Below are positions 6,374-15,552 of a stretch of 57,214 nt of DNA, piece by piece. Made by a program: the position numbers and the translations under genes. The notes below the pieces were generated by a model. It was not told where the DNA came from, searched no databases, and saw only the letters and a list, made by a program, of their open reading frames with translations. The stretch comes from an uncultured Bacteroidota bacterium (GTDB lineage Bacteria > Bacteroidota > Bacteroidia > Flavobacteriales > Flavobacteriaceae). How positions within the stretch are numbered: the stretch's first letter is position 1; each line of letters opens with the position of its first letter. Location of the stretch: NCBI GenBank assembly GCA_902635965.1, contig CACPQA010000013.1, positions 1 through 57,214 of the forward strand. The letters are read 5' to 3'.

Positions 6374-8425
6374 TTGAATAAATTTTTATTTTTACTTTTA
6401 TCAGTTCACATCACGTATTGTCAAATCAATCCCTCTGATGTTGAAATAGTAAGAGATAAATTTGGTGTTCCTCATATTTTTGGTAAAACCGATGCGGATG
6501 TAGCATACGGACTTGCTTGGGCTAATGCAGAAGATGATTTTGAAACCATTCAAAGTGTTTACCTTGCAGGTAGTTCTATTTTAAGTAAAAGAATTGGAAA
6601 CAAAGGAATCGGAGCAGACTTCTTAAGCCAGTTTATTGGTTCAAGTGAACTATTCGATTCACTTTATGAAAAAAAAATTACCCCAAAATATAAAAGGATA
6701 ATTGAAGCCTATGCAGATGGACTCAACAATTATGCAAAAAAATATCCTGAAGAAATTTTAATCAGTGAACTTTTTCCAATTACACCTAAAAAGATGATGC
6801 TTTATGCACAACTACAGTTATTTATCTCCTCTAGAGGCGACTATTGGATAAAAAAAATATTGAATGATGATTTACGATATGAGGTAAACTTTTCAAACGA
6901 TCGTGGTTCTAATGCGTTTGCATTTAATAGTTCAAAAACAGATGACGGGAATACATATTTGGCAATAAACACTCACCAACCACTTGAGGGACCTGTTTCA
7001 TGGTATGAAGCTCATTTATGTAGTCAAGAAGGAATGGATATCATAGGTGCTTTGTTCCCAGGTTCACCTAACATATTAATTGGTGCAAATAAATATTTAG
7101 GATGGGCTCATACTGTCAATTATCCAGATAAAACTGACATTTTTAAATTAGAGATGACAGACAAAAGAAAGGGATATTACAAATTTGACAATGAAGTTTT
7201 AAAACTAAATACTTACAAAGCAAAACTTAATTACAGGTTATTAGGTCTATTTAATCTCAAAATACACAAAAAGTTTTATAGAAGTATATACGGTCCAACA
7301 TTAAAAAATAAAAATGGCTTTTACTCTGTTAGAACACCTTCTTTATTCAATATTGGAGCACTAGAACAGTGGTGGAGAATGGGGAAATCAAAAACTTTTA
7401 CAGAATTTTATAATGTTTTAAAATCAAAGCAAATTCCAGGATACAATATCGTCTATGCAGATAAAAATGATACTATTTTTTATATATCTAATGGCCTTAT
7501 TCCAAAGAGAACCAAAGGCTTTGAATGGAAAGAAGCAGTTCCAGGAAATACCAGTAAAACATTATGGGATGAAACTTATGATATTGACGAATTACCACAG
7601 GTTATACAACCATCATCCGGATATGTTTACAATGCCAACCACAGTCCATTTCTATCCACTGATGAACAAAATAATCCGGATAAAAGTGAGTTTTCAGATG
7701 AAATGAATTTTGAAACTTATGATAATAATAGGTCTAAAAGAATAAAAATTTTAATTGACTCTTTTGATAAAATTTCCTACAATGATTTTAAAAAAATAAA
7801 ATATGATAATAAATACCCCAATCCTTATCATTTTTCGTGGATGGATATTAATCATTTGGATAAATTAGATAGTAAGAGTTTTCCGGATATTGCCACTCTT
7901 ATTGAAAATCTACAAAATTGGGATAGGAAAGCGAATAGTAAATCAATCGGAGCTGGTACATTTCTAATGCTTTATCACAGGCTTTACAGATACTATAATG
8001 ATATTCCAGAGCCTAAAATTATTCCACCATCTACTTTGATTTTTGCTCTTAAAGATACAAAGAACTATATGATGAAATACTTTGGGAAATTAGACGTAGA
8101 ACTAGGTGAGTATCAAAAATTAGTTCGAGGAAATAAAGAACTGCCATCGTTTGGATTACCGGATGTAATTACAGCTATGCATTCAAAAAATTATAAAGAC
8201 GGAAAAGTTAAAGTAGTTGCTGGAGAGTCATATATTGAGCTAGTTAAATTTTCAAAGAATGGAGTTGAAATTGAATCGATTATATCCTATGGAAATTCAG
8301 AAAAAAAAGAGTCAACCCATTTTGATGACCAAATGGAAATGTATTTAAATTTCAAAACAAAAAAAATGACTTTTGATAAAGATAAGATTTATAATAACTC
8401 AGAAAAGATTTATAATCCAAGATGA
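6374..8425 (+). CDS. Penicillin acylase family (S45) N-terminal nucleophile hydrolase, exported
   Basis: A 683-residue protein starting with TTG at 6374, chosen because it gives a proper signal peptide of about 16 residues ending ITYCQ. The precursor layout is that of S45 acylases: an alpha chain (about 17-150), a linker, then the beta chain beginning at Ser179 in the RGSNAFAF motif, where self-cleavage exposes the catalytic serine. Downstream NTHQPL and AHTVNYPDKTD segments match the conserved beta-chain core. Family enzymes cleave amide bonds of acylated compounds such as penicillins, aculeacin or acyl-homoserine lactones; the substrate here cannot be told. It converges without a gap on bshA. 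Confidence 0.9.
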   Translation: MNKFLFLLLSVHITYCQINPSDVEIVRDKFGVPHIFGKTDADVAYGLAWANAEDDFETIQSVYLAGSSILSKRIGNKGIGADFLSQFIGSSELFDSLYEKKITPKYKRIIEAYADGLNNYAKKYPEEILISELFPITPKKMMLYAQLQLFISSRGDYWIKKILNDDLRYEVNFSNDRGSNAFAFNSSKTDDGNTYLAINTHQPLEGPVSWYEAHLCSQEGMDIIGALFPGSPNILIGANKYLGWAHTVNYPDKTDIFKLEMTDKRKGYYKFDNEVLKLNTYKAKLNYRLLGLFNLKIHKKFYRSIYGPTLKNKNGFYSVRTPSLFNIGALEQWWRMGKSKTFTEFYNVLKSKQIPGYNIVYADKNDTIFYISNGLIPKRTKGFEWKEAVPGNTSKTLWDETYDIDELPQVIQPSSGYVYNANHSPFLSTDEQNNPDKSEFSDEMNFETYDNNRSKRIKILIDSFDKISYNDFKKIKYDNKYPNPYHFSWMDINHLDKLDSKSFPDIATLIENLQNWDRKANSKSIGAGTFLMLYHRLYRYYNDIPEPKIIPPSTLIFALKDTKNYMMKYFGKLDVELGEYQKLVRGNKELPSFGLPDVITAMHSKNYKDGKVKVVAGESYIELVKFSKNGVEIESIISYGNSEKKESTHFDDQMEMYLNFKTKKMTFDKDKIYNNSEKIYNPR

Positions 8426-9547
8426 TTATTTTGAAAATAATTTGTACACTTCTTCATATTGAGGTATGATTTTTTTGATATCATATTTCTTAGCCGTATG
8501 ATGGGCACCTTCTTTCATTTTTTTCAATAAAATATCATCTTTCAAAATCTCAATTGCCTTTAATGACATTTTTTGAATATCTCCTAGATTAAAAAGAAAT
8601 CCTGAAACACCATCCAAATTGACCTCAGGAAGACCTCCTACGTTGGTTGAAATAATTGGTACTTTTAGCATCATTGCTTCAAGGGCTGAAAGTCCAAAAC
8701 TTTCGATTTCAGATGGCAAAAGAAATAAATCGGAGTAACTTAAAATATCATATACTTGATTACTATTTCCAAGAAATTTTACTTTCTCAATTATCCCTAA
8801 TTCCTTGCATTTTTTCATACATTTAAGTCTATCAGGACCGTCACCTACCATAATCAATTTTGATTTGACCTCTTTTTGAATTTTATAAAATATATCTATA
8901 ACATCTAAAGTTTTTTTTACTTTTCGAAAATTACTTACATGAGAAATTATTTTCTCATCTTGAAAAGCAATAAATTCTCTGTCAAAATCCTGTTTATGAT
9001 TCATATGCTTCGAAAAATCAACAAAATTCGGAATCACCTTTATTTCCCTATTTATATTAAAAAGTTTTTTTGTTTCATTTTTTAAATCTTCAGATACAGA
9101 TGTTACAAAATCAGAATTATTGATACTAAATCTTACTGCAGGTTTATAAAATGGATGCTTTCCAACAAGTGTTATATCTGTCCCGTGAAGAGTTGTAACA
9201 ATAGGTATATTTATGTTTTCAGATTGCAAAATTTGCTTGGTCATATATGCTGCATATGCATGAGGAATTGCATAATGAACATGTAAAAGCTCAATTTTGT
9301 ACTTTTTAACCGTATCTACTAATTTACTCGACAAGGCAAGTTCATAGGGCTGGTAATGAAAGAGGGGATAATCTGGAACATTTACTTCATGAAAAAATAA
9401 GCTACTGTTAATTATTTCTAATCTAACTGGTTGCTTGTAGGTTATAAAATGAATTTCATATTTAGATTTGGACAATTGCAAACCTAATTCGGTAGCAACC
9501 ACTCCACTTCCTCCAAAAGTTGGATAACAAACAATACCTATCTTCAT
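8426..9547 (-). CDS. bshA: N-acetyl-alpha-D-glucosaminyl L-malate synthase BshA
   Basis: A 373-residue GT4 glycosyltransferase. The N-terminal domain starts MKIGIVCYPTFGGSGVVATELG, the BshA signature with its glycine-rich donor loop, and continues with HVHYAIPHA and TTLHGTDITLVG. The C-terminal domain carries the retaining-enzyme E-x7-E region (ESFGLSALEAM). BshA transfers GlcNAc from UDP-GlcNAc to L-malate, the first step of bacillithiol synthesis. It is the last gene of a long minus-strand operon, directly abutting the GH3/beta-lactamase gene. bshB and bshC are not in the window. Length and motifs are normal. Confidence 0.93.
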   Translation of the reverse strand: MKIGIVCYPTFGGSGVVATELGLQLSKSKYEIHFITYKQPVRLEIINSSLFFHEVNVPDYPLFHYQPYELALSSKLVDTVKKYKIELLHVHYAIPHAYAAYMTKQILQSENINIPIVTTLHGTDITLVGKHPFYKPAVRFSINNSDFVTSVSEDLKNETKKLFNINREIKVIPNFVDFSKHMNHKQDFDREFIAFQDEKIISHVSNFRKVKKTLDVIDIFYKIQKEVKSKLIMVGDGPDRLKCMKKCKELGIIEKVKFLGNSNQVYDILSYSDLFLLPSEIESFGLSALEAMMLKVPIISTNVGGLPEVNLDGVSGFLFNLGDIQKMSLKAIEILKDDILLKKMKEGAHHTAKKYDIKKIIPQYEEVYKLFSK

Positions 9548-12430
9548 TTAATATATAATTGATTCATAAAGTAATTTTTGCATTCTTGTTCTAACATTTT
9601 GCTCAATTAGCTTCCTATTATCCATTGACGGAAAAGTTCTGTTAGATAAAAAAACAAAAATTATTTCTGTTTCAGGATCAGCCCATGTAAAAGTACCAGT
9701 AAATCCTGAATGGCCAAAGCTATTATCTGATATACCTTCAAACGTCATTCCTCCACCATTTGGTTTTGGTTTATCAAATCCTACTGCCCTCCTATTTCCC
9801 TCTTCTTTGAAATAAGTTTTATTAAACTTATCAAATGTTTCCTCTGAAAAAAATTTTACTCCAGAATATTCTCCCTTTTGAAGAAACATTTGCATTATTT
9901 TGGCAATATCAAATGCATTAGAAAATAATCCAGCATGTCCGCTAACTCCACCTTTAATAGAAGCCGTCATATCGTGTACATAACCTGTAAGTTTATTTTG
10001 TCTAAAGTAGGTGTCAATTTCGGAAGGCACGATTTCACTTTCATCTCTATACTTAAGTGGTAAATAAAATGTAGATCGAAGATTTAAGGGTTTTGATATC
10101 CTTTCAATAAATAAATTATCAAGACTTGTTTTATATTTTTCTTCAAGTATGTGTTGCATAAATATTGTTGGTAAATCAGAATAGTTTTCACCTTTGTCAA
10201 GAAGTTTCGAGTCAATAAGACTTTTGAACTGAAGATTTTCTAAATTATATTTTCCATATAATTTTTCTGAAACCTTGATACTGAACTTTTTTGATTCTTT
10301 AGATCGGTAATACTTTCTTGATGGTCTTTTGTATCTCTTCTTTAGAGTTTTTTTATAAAATGGGACCCATGGAATGATTCCAGATTGATAGGACATGATT
10401 TCCAAAAAAGTTAAATTTTCCTTGTTAGTATTTTTGAATTTTGAGGACAACGAACCTAAGGTGCTGTTAAATAAGAGCTCCCCTCTGTCAATTTCTTGGA
10501 TTAATATTGGTAAAGTAGATAAAATTTTAGTAAGTGAAGCGACGTCATAGACATCAGATAATTTCACCTTTCTTTTTTTATCATATGTATGATATCCAAA
10601 AGCTTTGTGGTAAAAAATTTTTCCATATCTGGCTGCGAGAATTTGCATGCCGGGTGTTAACATTGAGTCTATAGCAGCATTAGCTAAATAATCAATTTGT
10701 TTTAATTTGATTTTGTTAATTCCAACATCGAAAGGATTAACAATAGAAATTAAACTGTCCCTACTTAAAGTTATCCCTGAACCATATTTGTATTTTGTAG
10801 AAATACTTACAGGAAGCTTTCCGGTAATTTTATTCTTACCAACAAGCGATTGAGTAGCAGAATATTTAGCGTCAATATTATTCTGGTATGCTAATAGAAC
10901 AGCTGAAATCTTTTCTAAATTAACTTTTGAAAGATTATAAGGTTTGTTAAAAGTAACTAGGATGACTTTTCTTTGCGATGACAATGTTTCTATGATCTCT
11001 AAATCACTTTTCGAAAATTGAGAATTTACCCAAGGAGAGTCATTAGATTTTAAAAACGATATTATGAGAAATTCATAATCAACTGCATTATCTTGATTGT
11101 AATAATTGCTTTTATTAATCTTAAAAATATCTAATTCTCTGCTAAGTAAATTAAAGAAGTCGTTGTCTTTATCTCCAAGATTTAAATATCCAATTTTTTT
11201 TTGTTTACTTAATGGGATTGTGCTCTCGTTTTTAAGCAATGTAATTGCATTCTGCATGGATTTTCTTTTCAAATAGTCATTTGATAATGAATTTATTTGT
11301 GACACCAAATTGCCTTCATCTAAAGATTTATAATTATTTAAGCCTAATTTATACTTCGCTTTAAGTATTTTTTTAACCGACACAGAAAGTCTGTCTTCTG
11401 TAATAATTTTTTTATTATATGCTCTTTTAAATACCTTCAAATCTTTTTCAAGATTGTCTGGGATTAACAATATGTCATTTCCAGCTAAAAATGCACTAAG
11501 TGAAATATTTTTATATTTCTTAAATTCTGATACTCCCTTCATTTCGAGTGCATCCGTGATGACTAGGCCCTTAAATTCTAGTTCTTTAATTAGCAAACTA
11601 TCTACAACCTTTTTTGACAATGAAGAAGGGATACCATTATCTAAAGCTGGATAGTTTAAATGTCCGACCATTATAGCACTAATTCCTTGAGGAATCAATT
11701 TTTTATAGGGATAAAGTTCAACTGAATTAATTCGATTTTTGTCAAATTTAACTAGAGGAAGGTCATAATGAGAATCCTTCACTGTTTCACCATGACCAGG
11801 AAAATGCTTAGCACAAGTCAAAATACCAGCTCTATGCATTCCTTTCATCATTTTTAACGATTTTCGGTAAACCTCAATCTTATCTTCACCAAACGAACGA
11901 TTACCAATAATTGGGTTTAAAGGATTGGTGTTTATGTCAACTACAGGTGAGAAATTTATATTTATGCCTAGAGCCTTTAACTGTGTTCCAATTTTATATC
12001 CAATTTCTTCAATTAATTCATCATTTTGAATAGCTCCCAAAGTCATATTCCATGGAAATTTTTTTATTGAGTCATACCGCATACTACCGCCCCATTCTGC
12101 ATCCATACCAACTATTAGGGGTAATTTAGACTTTTTTTGTAGGATATTTATCCAACGATTAGATATTGACGGTGAACCTTTTGAGAAAATTAATCCACCA
12201 ATATGATTTTTTGAAATATTTTCATATGTTGTATCAAATGAATTCTGACCGAGTGCTGAAGATATTCTAATCATAAATAGTTGACCAATTTTTTCATCAA
12301 TATTCATGGTATTATATATACTATCAACCCATTTTAATTGTCCCTTAAAATCCTTTTCTAAAAGAGGGTCTAAGGAGTTTTGAGCTTTTAAAACAGATAT
12401 AAATAAAATAAAAATAGAAATAAGACGCAT
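9548..12430 (-). CDS. GH3 beta-N-acetylglucosaminidase fused to a serine beta-lactamase-like domain
   Basis: A 960-residue exported protein with a signal peptide ending near residue 16. The N-terminal GH3 (NagZ-type) domain carries KHFPGHG at 208-214 followed by DSH, which supplies the family's His/Asp acid-base pair, and the nucleophile Asp293 in VITDALEMKGV. A GH3 C-terminal domain follows to about 560. The last 400 residues are a class C beta-lactamase/esterase-like domain with SLTK (Ser632, Lys635), a YQSG tyrosine box and HSG in FGHSGFTGT. The fusion is known in Bacteroidota and points to cell-wall turnover. It abuts the neighbouring genes on both sides. Confidence 0.92.
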   Translation of the reverse strand: MRLISIFILFISVLKAQNSLDPLLEKDFKGQLKWVDSIYNTMNIDEKIGQLFMIRISSALGQNSFDTTYENISKNHIGGLIFSKGSPSISNRWINILQKKSKLPLIVGMDAEWGGSMRYDSIKKFPWNMTLGAIQNDELIEEIGYKIGTQLKALGININFSPVVDINTNPLNPIIGNRSFGEDKIEVYRKSLKMMKGMHRAGILTCAKHFPGHGETVKDSHYDLPLVKFDKNRINSVELYPYKKLIPQGISAIMVGHLNYPALDNGIPSSLSKKVVDSLLIKELEFKGLVITDALEMKGVSEFKKYKNISLSAFLAGNDILLIPDNLEKDLKVFKRAYNKKIITEDRLSVSVKKILKAKYKLGLNNYKSLDEGNLVSQINSLSNDYLKRKSMQNAITLLKNESTIPLSKQKKIGYLNLGDKDNDFFNLLSRELDIFKINKSNYYNQDNAVDYEFLIISFLKSNDSPWVNSQFSKSDLEIIETLSSQRKVILVTFNKPYNLSKVNLEKISAVLLAYQNNIDAKYSATQSLVGKNKITGKLPVSISTKYKYGSGITLSRDSLISIVNPFDVGINKIKLKQIDYLANAAIDSMLTPGMQILAARYGKIFYHKAFGYHTYDKKRKVKLSDVYDVASLTKILSTLPILIQEIDRGELLFNSTLGSLSSKFKNTNKENLTFLEIMSYQSGIIPWVPFYKKTLKKRYKRPSRKYYRSKESKKFSIKVSEKLYGKYNLENLQFKSLIDSKLLDKGENYSDLPTIFMQHILEEKYKTSLDNLFIERISKPLNLRSTFYLPLKYRDESEIVPSEIDTYFRQNKLTGYVHDMTASIKGGVSGHAGLFSNAFDIAKIMQMFLQKGEYSGVKFFSEETFDKFNKTYFKEEGNRRAVGFDKPKPNGGGMTFEGISDNSFGHSGFTGTFTWADPETEIIFVFLSNRTFPSMDNRKLIEQNVRTRMQKLLYESIIY

Positions 12431-12928
12431 CTATTTTTTAACTTTAAAATATCTAGAATGCCAACTATTAAGTGCTGGAACTTCCCATGATTTCATATAT
12501 TCTTCTTTGTTTACAACCAAGTTGTTAAATACTATTGTTTTTGAGTTTATGGATTTAGATTTTACCATTTTAATAAAATCTTTTAAAGTTAAATACTCTA
12601 TCTTCTTTGTTTTATCTCTAAATAAAACGTTCATTCTATCTAGTAAAATCAAGTTAAACTCTTTTTCAAAAATTTGTATAAGATTCATAAGAGCATCAAT
12701 AGAGCATCCAGAAGCATTTTGTAGGTTTTGATTAAGGGCAATAACAATAAATCTATTGTAAGGTAACTCAAAGCTTGCCTGAATTTTTTTATTGTGGGAG
12801 GTCCAGTCAGAAATAAATTTAACGAGTCTTTCTCTAATTTTCATTTTTGTACGAAAATCTATCTCCTTTGAGGATGGAAATATCCATATTCTAGAATTTT
12901 TTGGTAAAGATTCAAATGAAACTAACAC
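12431..12928 (-). CDS. Conserved Bacteroidota protein, function unknown
   Basis: A 165-residue soluble protein starting with GTG at 12928, which overlaps the stop codon of the preceding Fe-S gene by one base. Relatives in Flavobacteriia are often labelled ABC transporter ATPase, but there is no Walker A, signature or Walker B motif, so that name is not supported. Visible features are RIWIFPSSKEID near the N-terminus and a tryptophan-containing C-terminal SWHSRYF. Its fixed position between the cysteine-rich Fe-S protein and the GH3 fusion suggests translational coupling. Confidence 0.8.
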   Translation of the reverse strand: MLVSFESLPKNSRIWIFPSSKEIDFRTKMKIRERLVKFISDWTSHNKKIQASFELPYNRFIVIALNQNLQNASGCSIDALMNLIQIFEKEFNLILLDRMNVLFRDKTKKIEYLTLKDFIKMVKSKSINSKTIVFNNLVVNKEEYMKSWEVPALNSWHSRYFKVKK

Positions 12929-13707
12929 TATAGATCTTTTGCTTTTTCAATAATTTGAGATATGTCCAAGATTGATGTGCTATTTTCTGAAACTTTGTTT
13001 TTTAATCCATCAGACAGCATAGTATTACAAAATGGACAAGCTGCAGCAATGATGTCAGGTTTAGTTTCAAGAGCTTGTTTAATTCTAATATCTTTTATGT
13101 CTACATCACCCTTTTCAGGCTCTTTAAACATTTGAGCTCCACCAGCTCCACAGCACAATCCTTTTGATTTACAACTTTTCATTTCAACCAATTCTGCATC
13201 AAGTTTTTTTAAGATTTCTCTGGGAATCTCATAAATATTATTTGCACGTCCAAGATAGCAAGGATCATGATAGGTAATTCTTTTCCCTTTAAAACTGCCA
13301 TTTGGAATTTTTAATTTTCCATTTTCAATTAAACTCTTTAAAAACTCTGTATGATGTAAAACTTCGTATTTTCCGCCAAGTTCTGGATATTCGTTTTTAA
13401 TTGTATTGAAGCAATGAGGACAGGCAGTAACGATTTTTTTTATGTTATAAGAATTCATGACTTTAATATTTCCGAGAGCTTGCATTTGGAACAAAAATTC
13501 ATTGCCCGATCTTTTTGCTAAATCTCCCGAACAACTTTCTTCATTTCCCAAAACAGCAAAATCTATTTTTGCATCATTTAAAATTTTTACAAAAGCTTTT
13601 GTTATTTTTTTTGCTCGCTCATCAAAACTACCCGAGCAACCTACCCAGAAAAGAATTTCTGGATTTTTTCCCTCTTTCACACAATCAGAAAATATTTGGA
13701 CCTTCAT
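12928..13707 (-). CDS. Cysteine-rich (CCG-domain) Fe-S oxidoreductase subunit, HdrB/HdrD-like
   Basis: A 259-residue soluble protein with two cysteine-rich domains of the heterodisulfide reductase/LutA/GlpC type. The second is canonical, with CPHC, PCYLGR, then CCGAGGAQMF and CPFC. In the first, the CCG motif reads CSGDLAKRSG, so one cysteine is a serine. Such domains bind non-cubane [4Fe-4S] clusters or carry out thiol-disulfide electron transfer. Its likely partner is the membrane Fe-S protein at 14167-15489, two genes upstream in the same operon. Electron donor and acceptor are unknown. Confidence 0.88.
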   Translation of the reverse strand: MKVQIFSDCVKEGKNPEILFWVGCSGSFDERAKKITKAFVKILNDAKIDFAVLGNEESCSGDLAKRSGNEFLFQMQALGNIKVMNSYNIKKIVTACPHCFNTIKNEYPELGGKYEVLHHTEFLKSLIENGKLKIPNGSFKGKRITYHDPCYLGRANNIYEIPREILKKLDAELVEMKSCKSKGLCCGAGGAQMFKEPEKGDVDIKDIRIKQALETKPDIIAAACPFCNTMLSDGLKNKVSENSTSILDISQIIEKAKDL

Positions 13708-13712
13708 ATGAA

Positions 13713-14156
13713 CTACTTTTCACTATCGTCAAAAACTTCTATTTTTACCTCTTTTTCAATTAAATCAGTAAATTTTCCATTATACCTAGTCGCCTTCACA
13801 AGGTGGTTGTCGATCCAATGATAATTACCTCCTCTTGGTTTACCCATAAGAAGACTATGGAATTTAAAACCATGTTTGTTAAGCCAATCTTCAGTTACTT
13901 TTCTGTGACTTTCGATTCTTGACGTAAAAAAACAAATTATATGACCCTCATTATACCAGTTGTTAATTGTCTTCAAGGCATCGGGATAATGTTTAGCTGT
14001 GACCATCCTCTCAGGTTCTTCGTTAGGGATGTCATCACCAATAGTCCCATCGATATCAATTAAATAATTCTTAACACCATCAGGTAAAACCGGACTAACA
14101 ATCTTTCCGTTTTCTACTTTTTTCTTTAAATCCGTATTTTCTTCTTTTTTTGTCAT
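13713..14156 (-). CDS. HAD-superfamily phosphatase-like protein
   Basis: A 147-residue protein. Motif I is DIDGTIGDD, motif II the Ser/Thr in FFTSR, and the later GKPRGGNYHWIDN supplies the Lys and acidic residues of the HAD core. The cap is minimal, so a small phosphate ester or a protein could be the substrate. Relatives are sometimes labelled phosphoheptose isomerase, which the motifs do not support. It lies 10 bases after the membrane Fe-S gene and 5 before the CCG-domain gene, between two parts of a probable electron-transfer complex. Confidence 0.78.
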   Translation of the reverse strand: MTKKEENTDLKKKVENGKIVSPVLPDGVKNYLIDIDGTIGDDIPNEEPERMVTAKHYPDALKTINNWYNEGHIICFFTSRIESHRKVTEDWLNKHGFKFHSLLMGKPRGGNYHWIDNHLVKATRYNGKFTDLIEKEVKIEVFDDSEK

Positions 14157-14166
14157 TTTTTTTTAT

Positions 14167-15489
14167 TTAGTTAATCCAATTAGTTCTGTCTTGTTGATTA
14201 AAGGGCCAAGGTGCTCCATTGTTTTCAATATTATTCATCATATTATTTAAGTCAGAAGGAGCTGCAGAATTTTCTAATACTAGGTATTGACGCATACTCA
14301 TAATAATTGAAAGTGGATCTATATCTATTGGACAAGACTCTACACATGCATTACAAGAAGTGCATGCCCAAACTTCTTCGGTTGAAATGTAATCCCCCAA
14401 TAATTTTTTTCCGTCCCCTTTAAAATTCTCTGAATTTGATCTTATTTTATTTGAAAGTTCTGTTAAACGATCTCTGGTATCCATCATAATTTTTCTTGGA
14501 GAAAGCTTCTTTCCGCTTATATTCGCTGGACAATTACTTGTGCATCGACCACATTCTGTACAACTGTATGCATTAAGTAATTGAATCCATGTTAGCTCTG
14601 TAACATCATTTGCTCCAAAAGTTTCTACCTCCGAAACATCCGTACCTTCTATATTATTGTTATCATCCAACATTAATTTAATTTCAGAGGTAACACTATC
14701 AATATTTTTGAATTTACCTTTGGATTCAAGATTTGCAAAGTATGTATTGGGGAAGGCTAACAAAATATGAAGGTGTTTTGAATAATAAAGGTAATTTAAG
14801 AAAATAAAAATACCTAAAATATGAAACCACCATGAGAACCTTTCCAATAAAATAAGTTTGGCAAGGCTTAATTCTTGCAAAATTGGGACCAAAAATTGAC
14901 TTATTGGATAACTACCTGCTCTTACATAAATATCATTTTCAGGATAATTTAATTGGATTGTATAATCTGCCCCATTCATTGTTAAAAACAATGTCATCAA
15001 AATGATTTCAAAATATAAAATAAGATCAGCGTCTAGTTTTGGCCATCCTTTCATCTCCTCTTTAAAAAACCTTTTAATTTTTAAAATATTTCTTCTGATC
15101 CAGAAAATAATAACTGAAATCAAAACTAATAATGCTAAAACTTCAAAACTTCCAATAATAAAATTGTAAAATTTTGGAAAAAAAGAGGAAAAAATTCTAT
15201 GTGAACCAAAAATACCGTCAATAATGATTTCTAGAAGCTCAATATTTATAATTATGAAACCAACATAAACAATTAGATGTAGTATTCCTGCAATTGGACG
15301 ACGAATCATTTTACTTTGGCCAAAGGCAACCCTGAGCATGTTGTTTAATCTAAGCCTAGGGTTGTCAGAACGATTTTCATCTCTACCTAACCTTATATTC
15401 GATAATATTTTTTTAAAATTATATATAAACAAAGAAATTGATAATATAAGAGCTGCAGCAAATAAAACATTGTCTAAGTAACTTATCAT
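14167..15489 (-). CDS. Membrane-anchored 4Fe-4S ferredoxin protein (HdrE/DsrM-like membrane domain fused to HdrD/GlpC-type Fe-S domain)
   Basis: A 440-residue protein. Roughly residues 1-260 hold five or six hydrophobic helices of the NarI/DsrM-like cytochrome-b-type fold, with histidines that could bind haem. The C-terminal part has two [4Fe-4S] motifs, CTECGRCTSNCP near 310 and CTSCNACVESCP near 375. The CCG domain that would complete an HdrD is encoded separately by the gene at 12928. Family knowledge suggests quinone-linked electron transfer. A TATATTTG promoter element lies 6-13 bases upstream, so the six-gene operon down to bshA probably starts here. Confidence 0.88.
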   Translation of the reverse strand: MISYLDNVLFAAALILSISLFIYNFKKILSNIRLGRDENRSDNPRLRLNNMLRVAFGQSKMIRRPIAGILHLIVYVGFIIINIELLEIIIDGIFGSHRIFSSFFPKFYNFIIGSFEVLALLVLISVIIFWIRRNILKIKRFFKEEMKGWPKLDADLILYFEIILMTLFLTMNGADYTIQLNYPENDIYVRAGSYPISQFLVPILQELSLAKLILLERFSWWFHILGIFIFLNYLYYSKHLHILLAFPNTYFANLESKGKFKNIDSVTSEIKLMLDDNNNIEGTDVSEVETFGANDVTELTWIQLLNAYSCTECGRCTSNCPANISGKKLSPRKIMMDTRDRLTELSNKIRSNSENFKGDGKKLLGDYISTEEVWACTSCNACVESCPIDIDPLSIIMSMRQYLVLENSAAPSDLNNMMNNIENNGAPWPFNQQDRTNWIN

Positions 15490-15494
15490 TTATA

Positions 15495-15502
15495 CAAATA
15501 TA
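15495..15502 (-). promoter_or_regulatory. Bacteroidota -7 promoter element (TATATTTG)
   Basis: CAAATATA on the plus strand is TATATTTG on the minus strand, 6 bases upstream of the ATG at 15489. Transcription would start close to the start codon. The -33 region is not clearly conserved. Confidence 0.5.
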
Positions 15503-15552
15503 CTAATTTTGTTATGCAAGAATAATAAATTTTATCCTATTTGTTTGAAATT

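Noticed and set aside
12431-12928. ABC transporter ATPase label for the 165-residue protein
   Set aside because: No Walker A, signature or Walker B motif is present.
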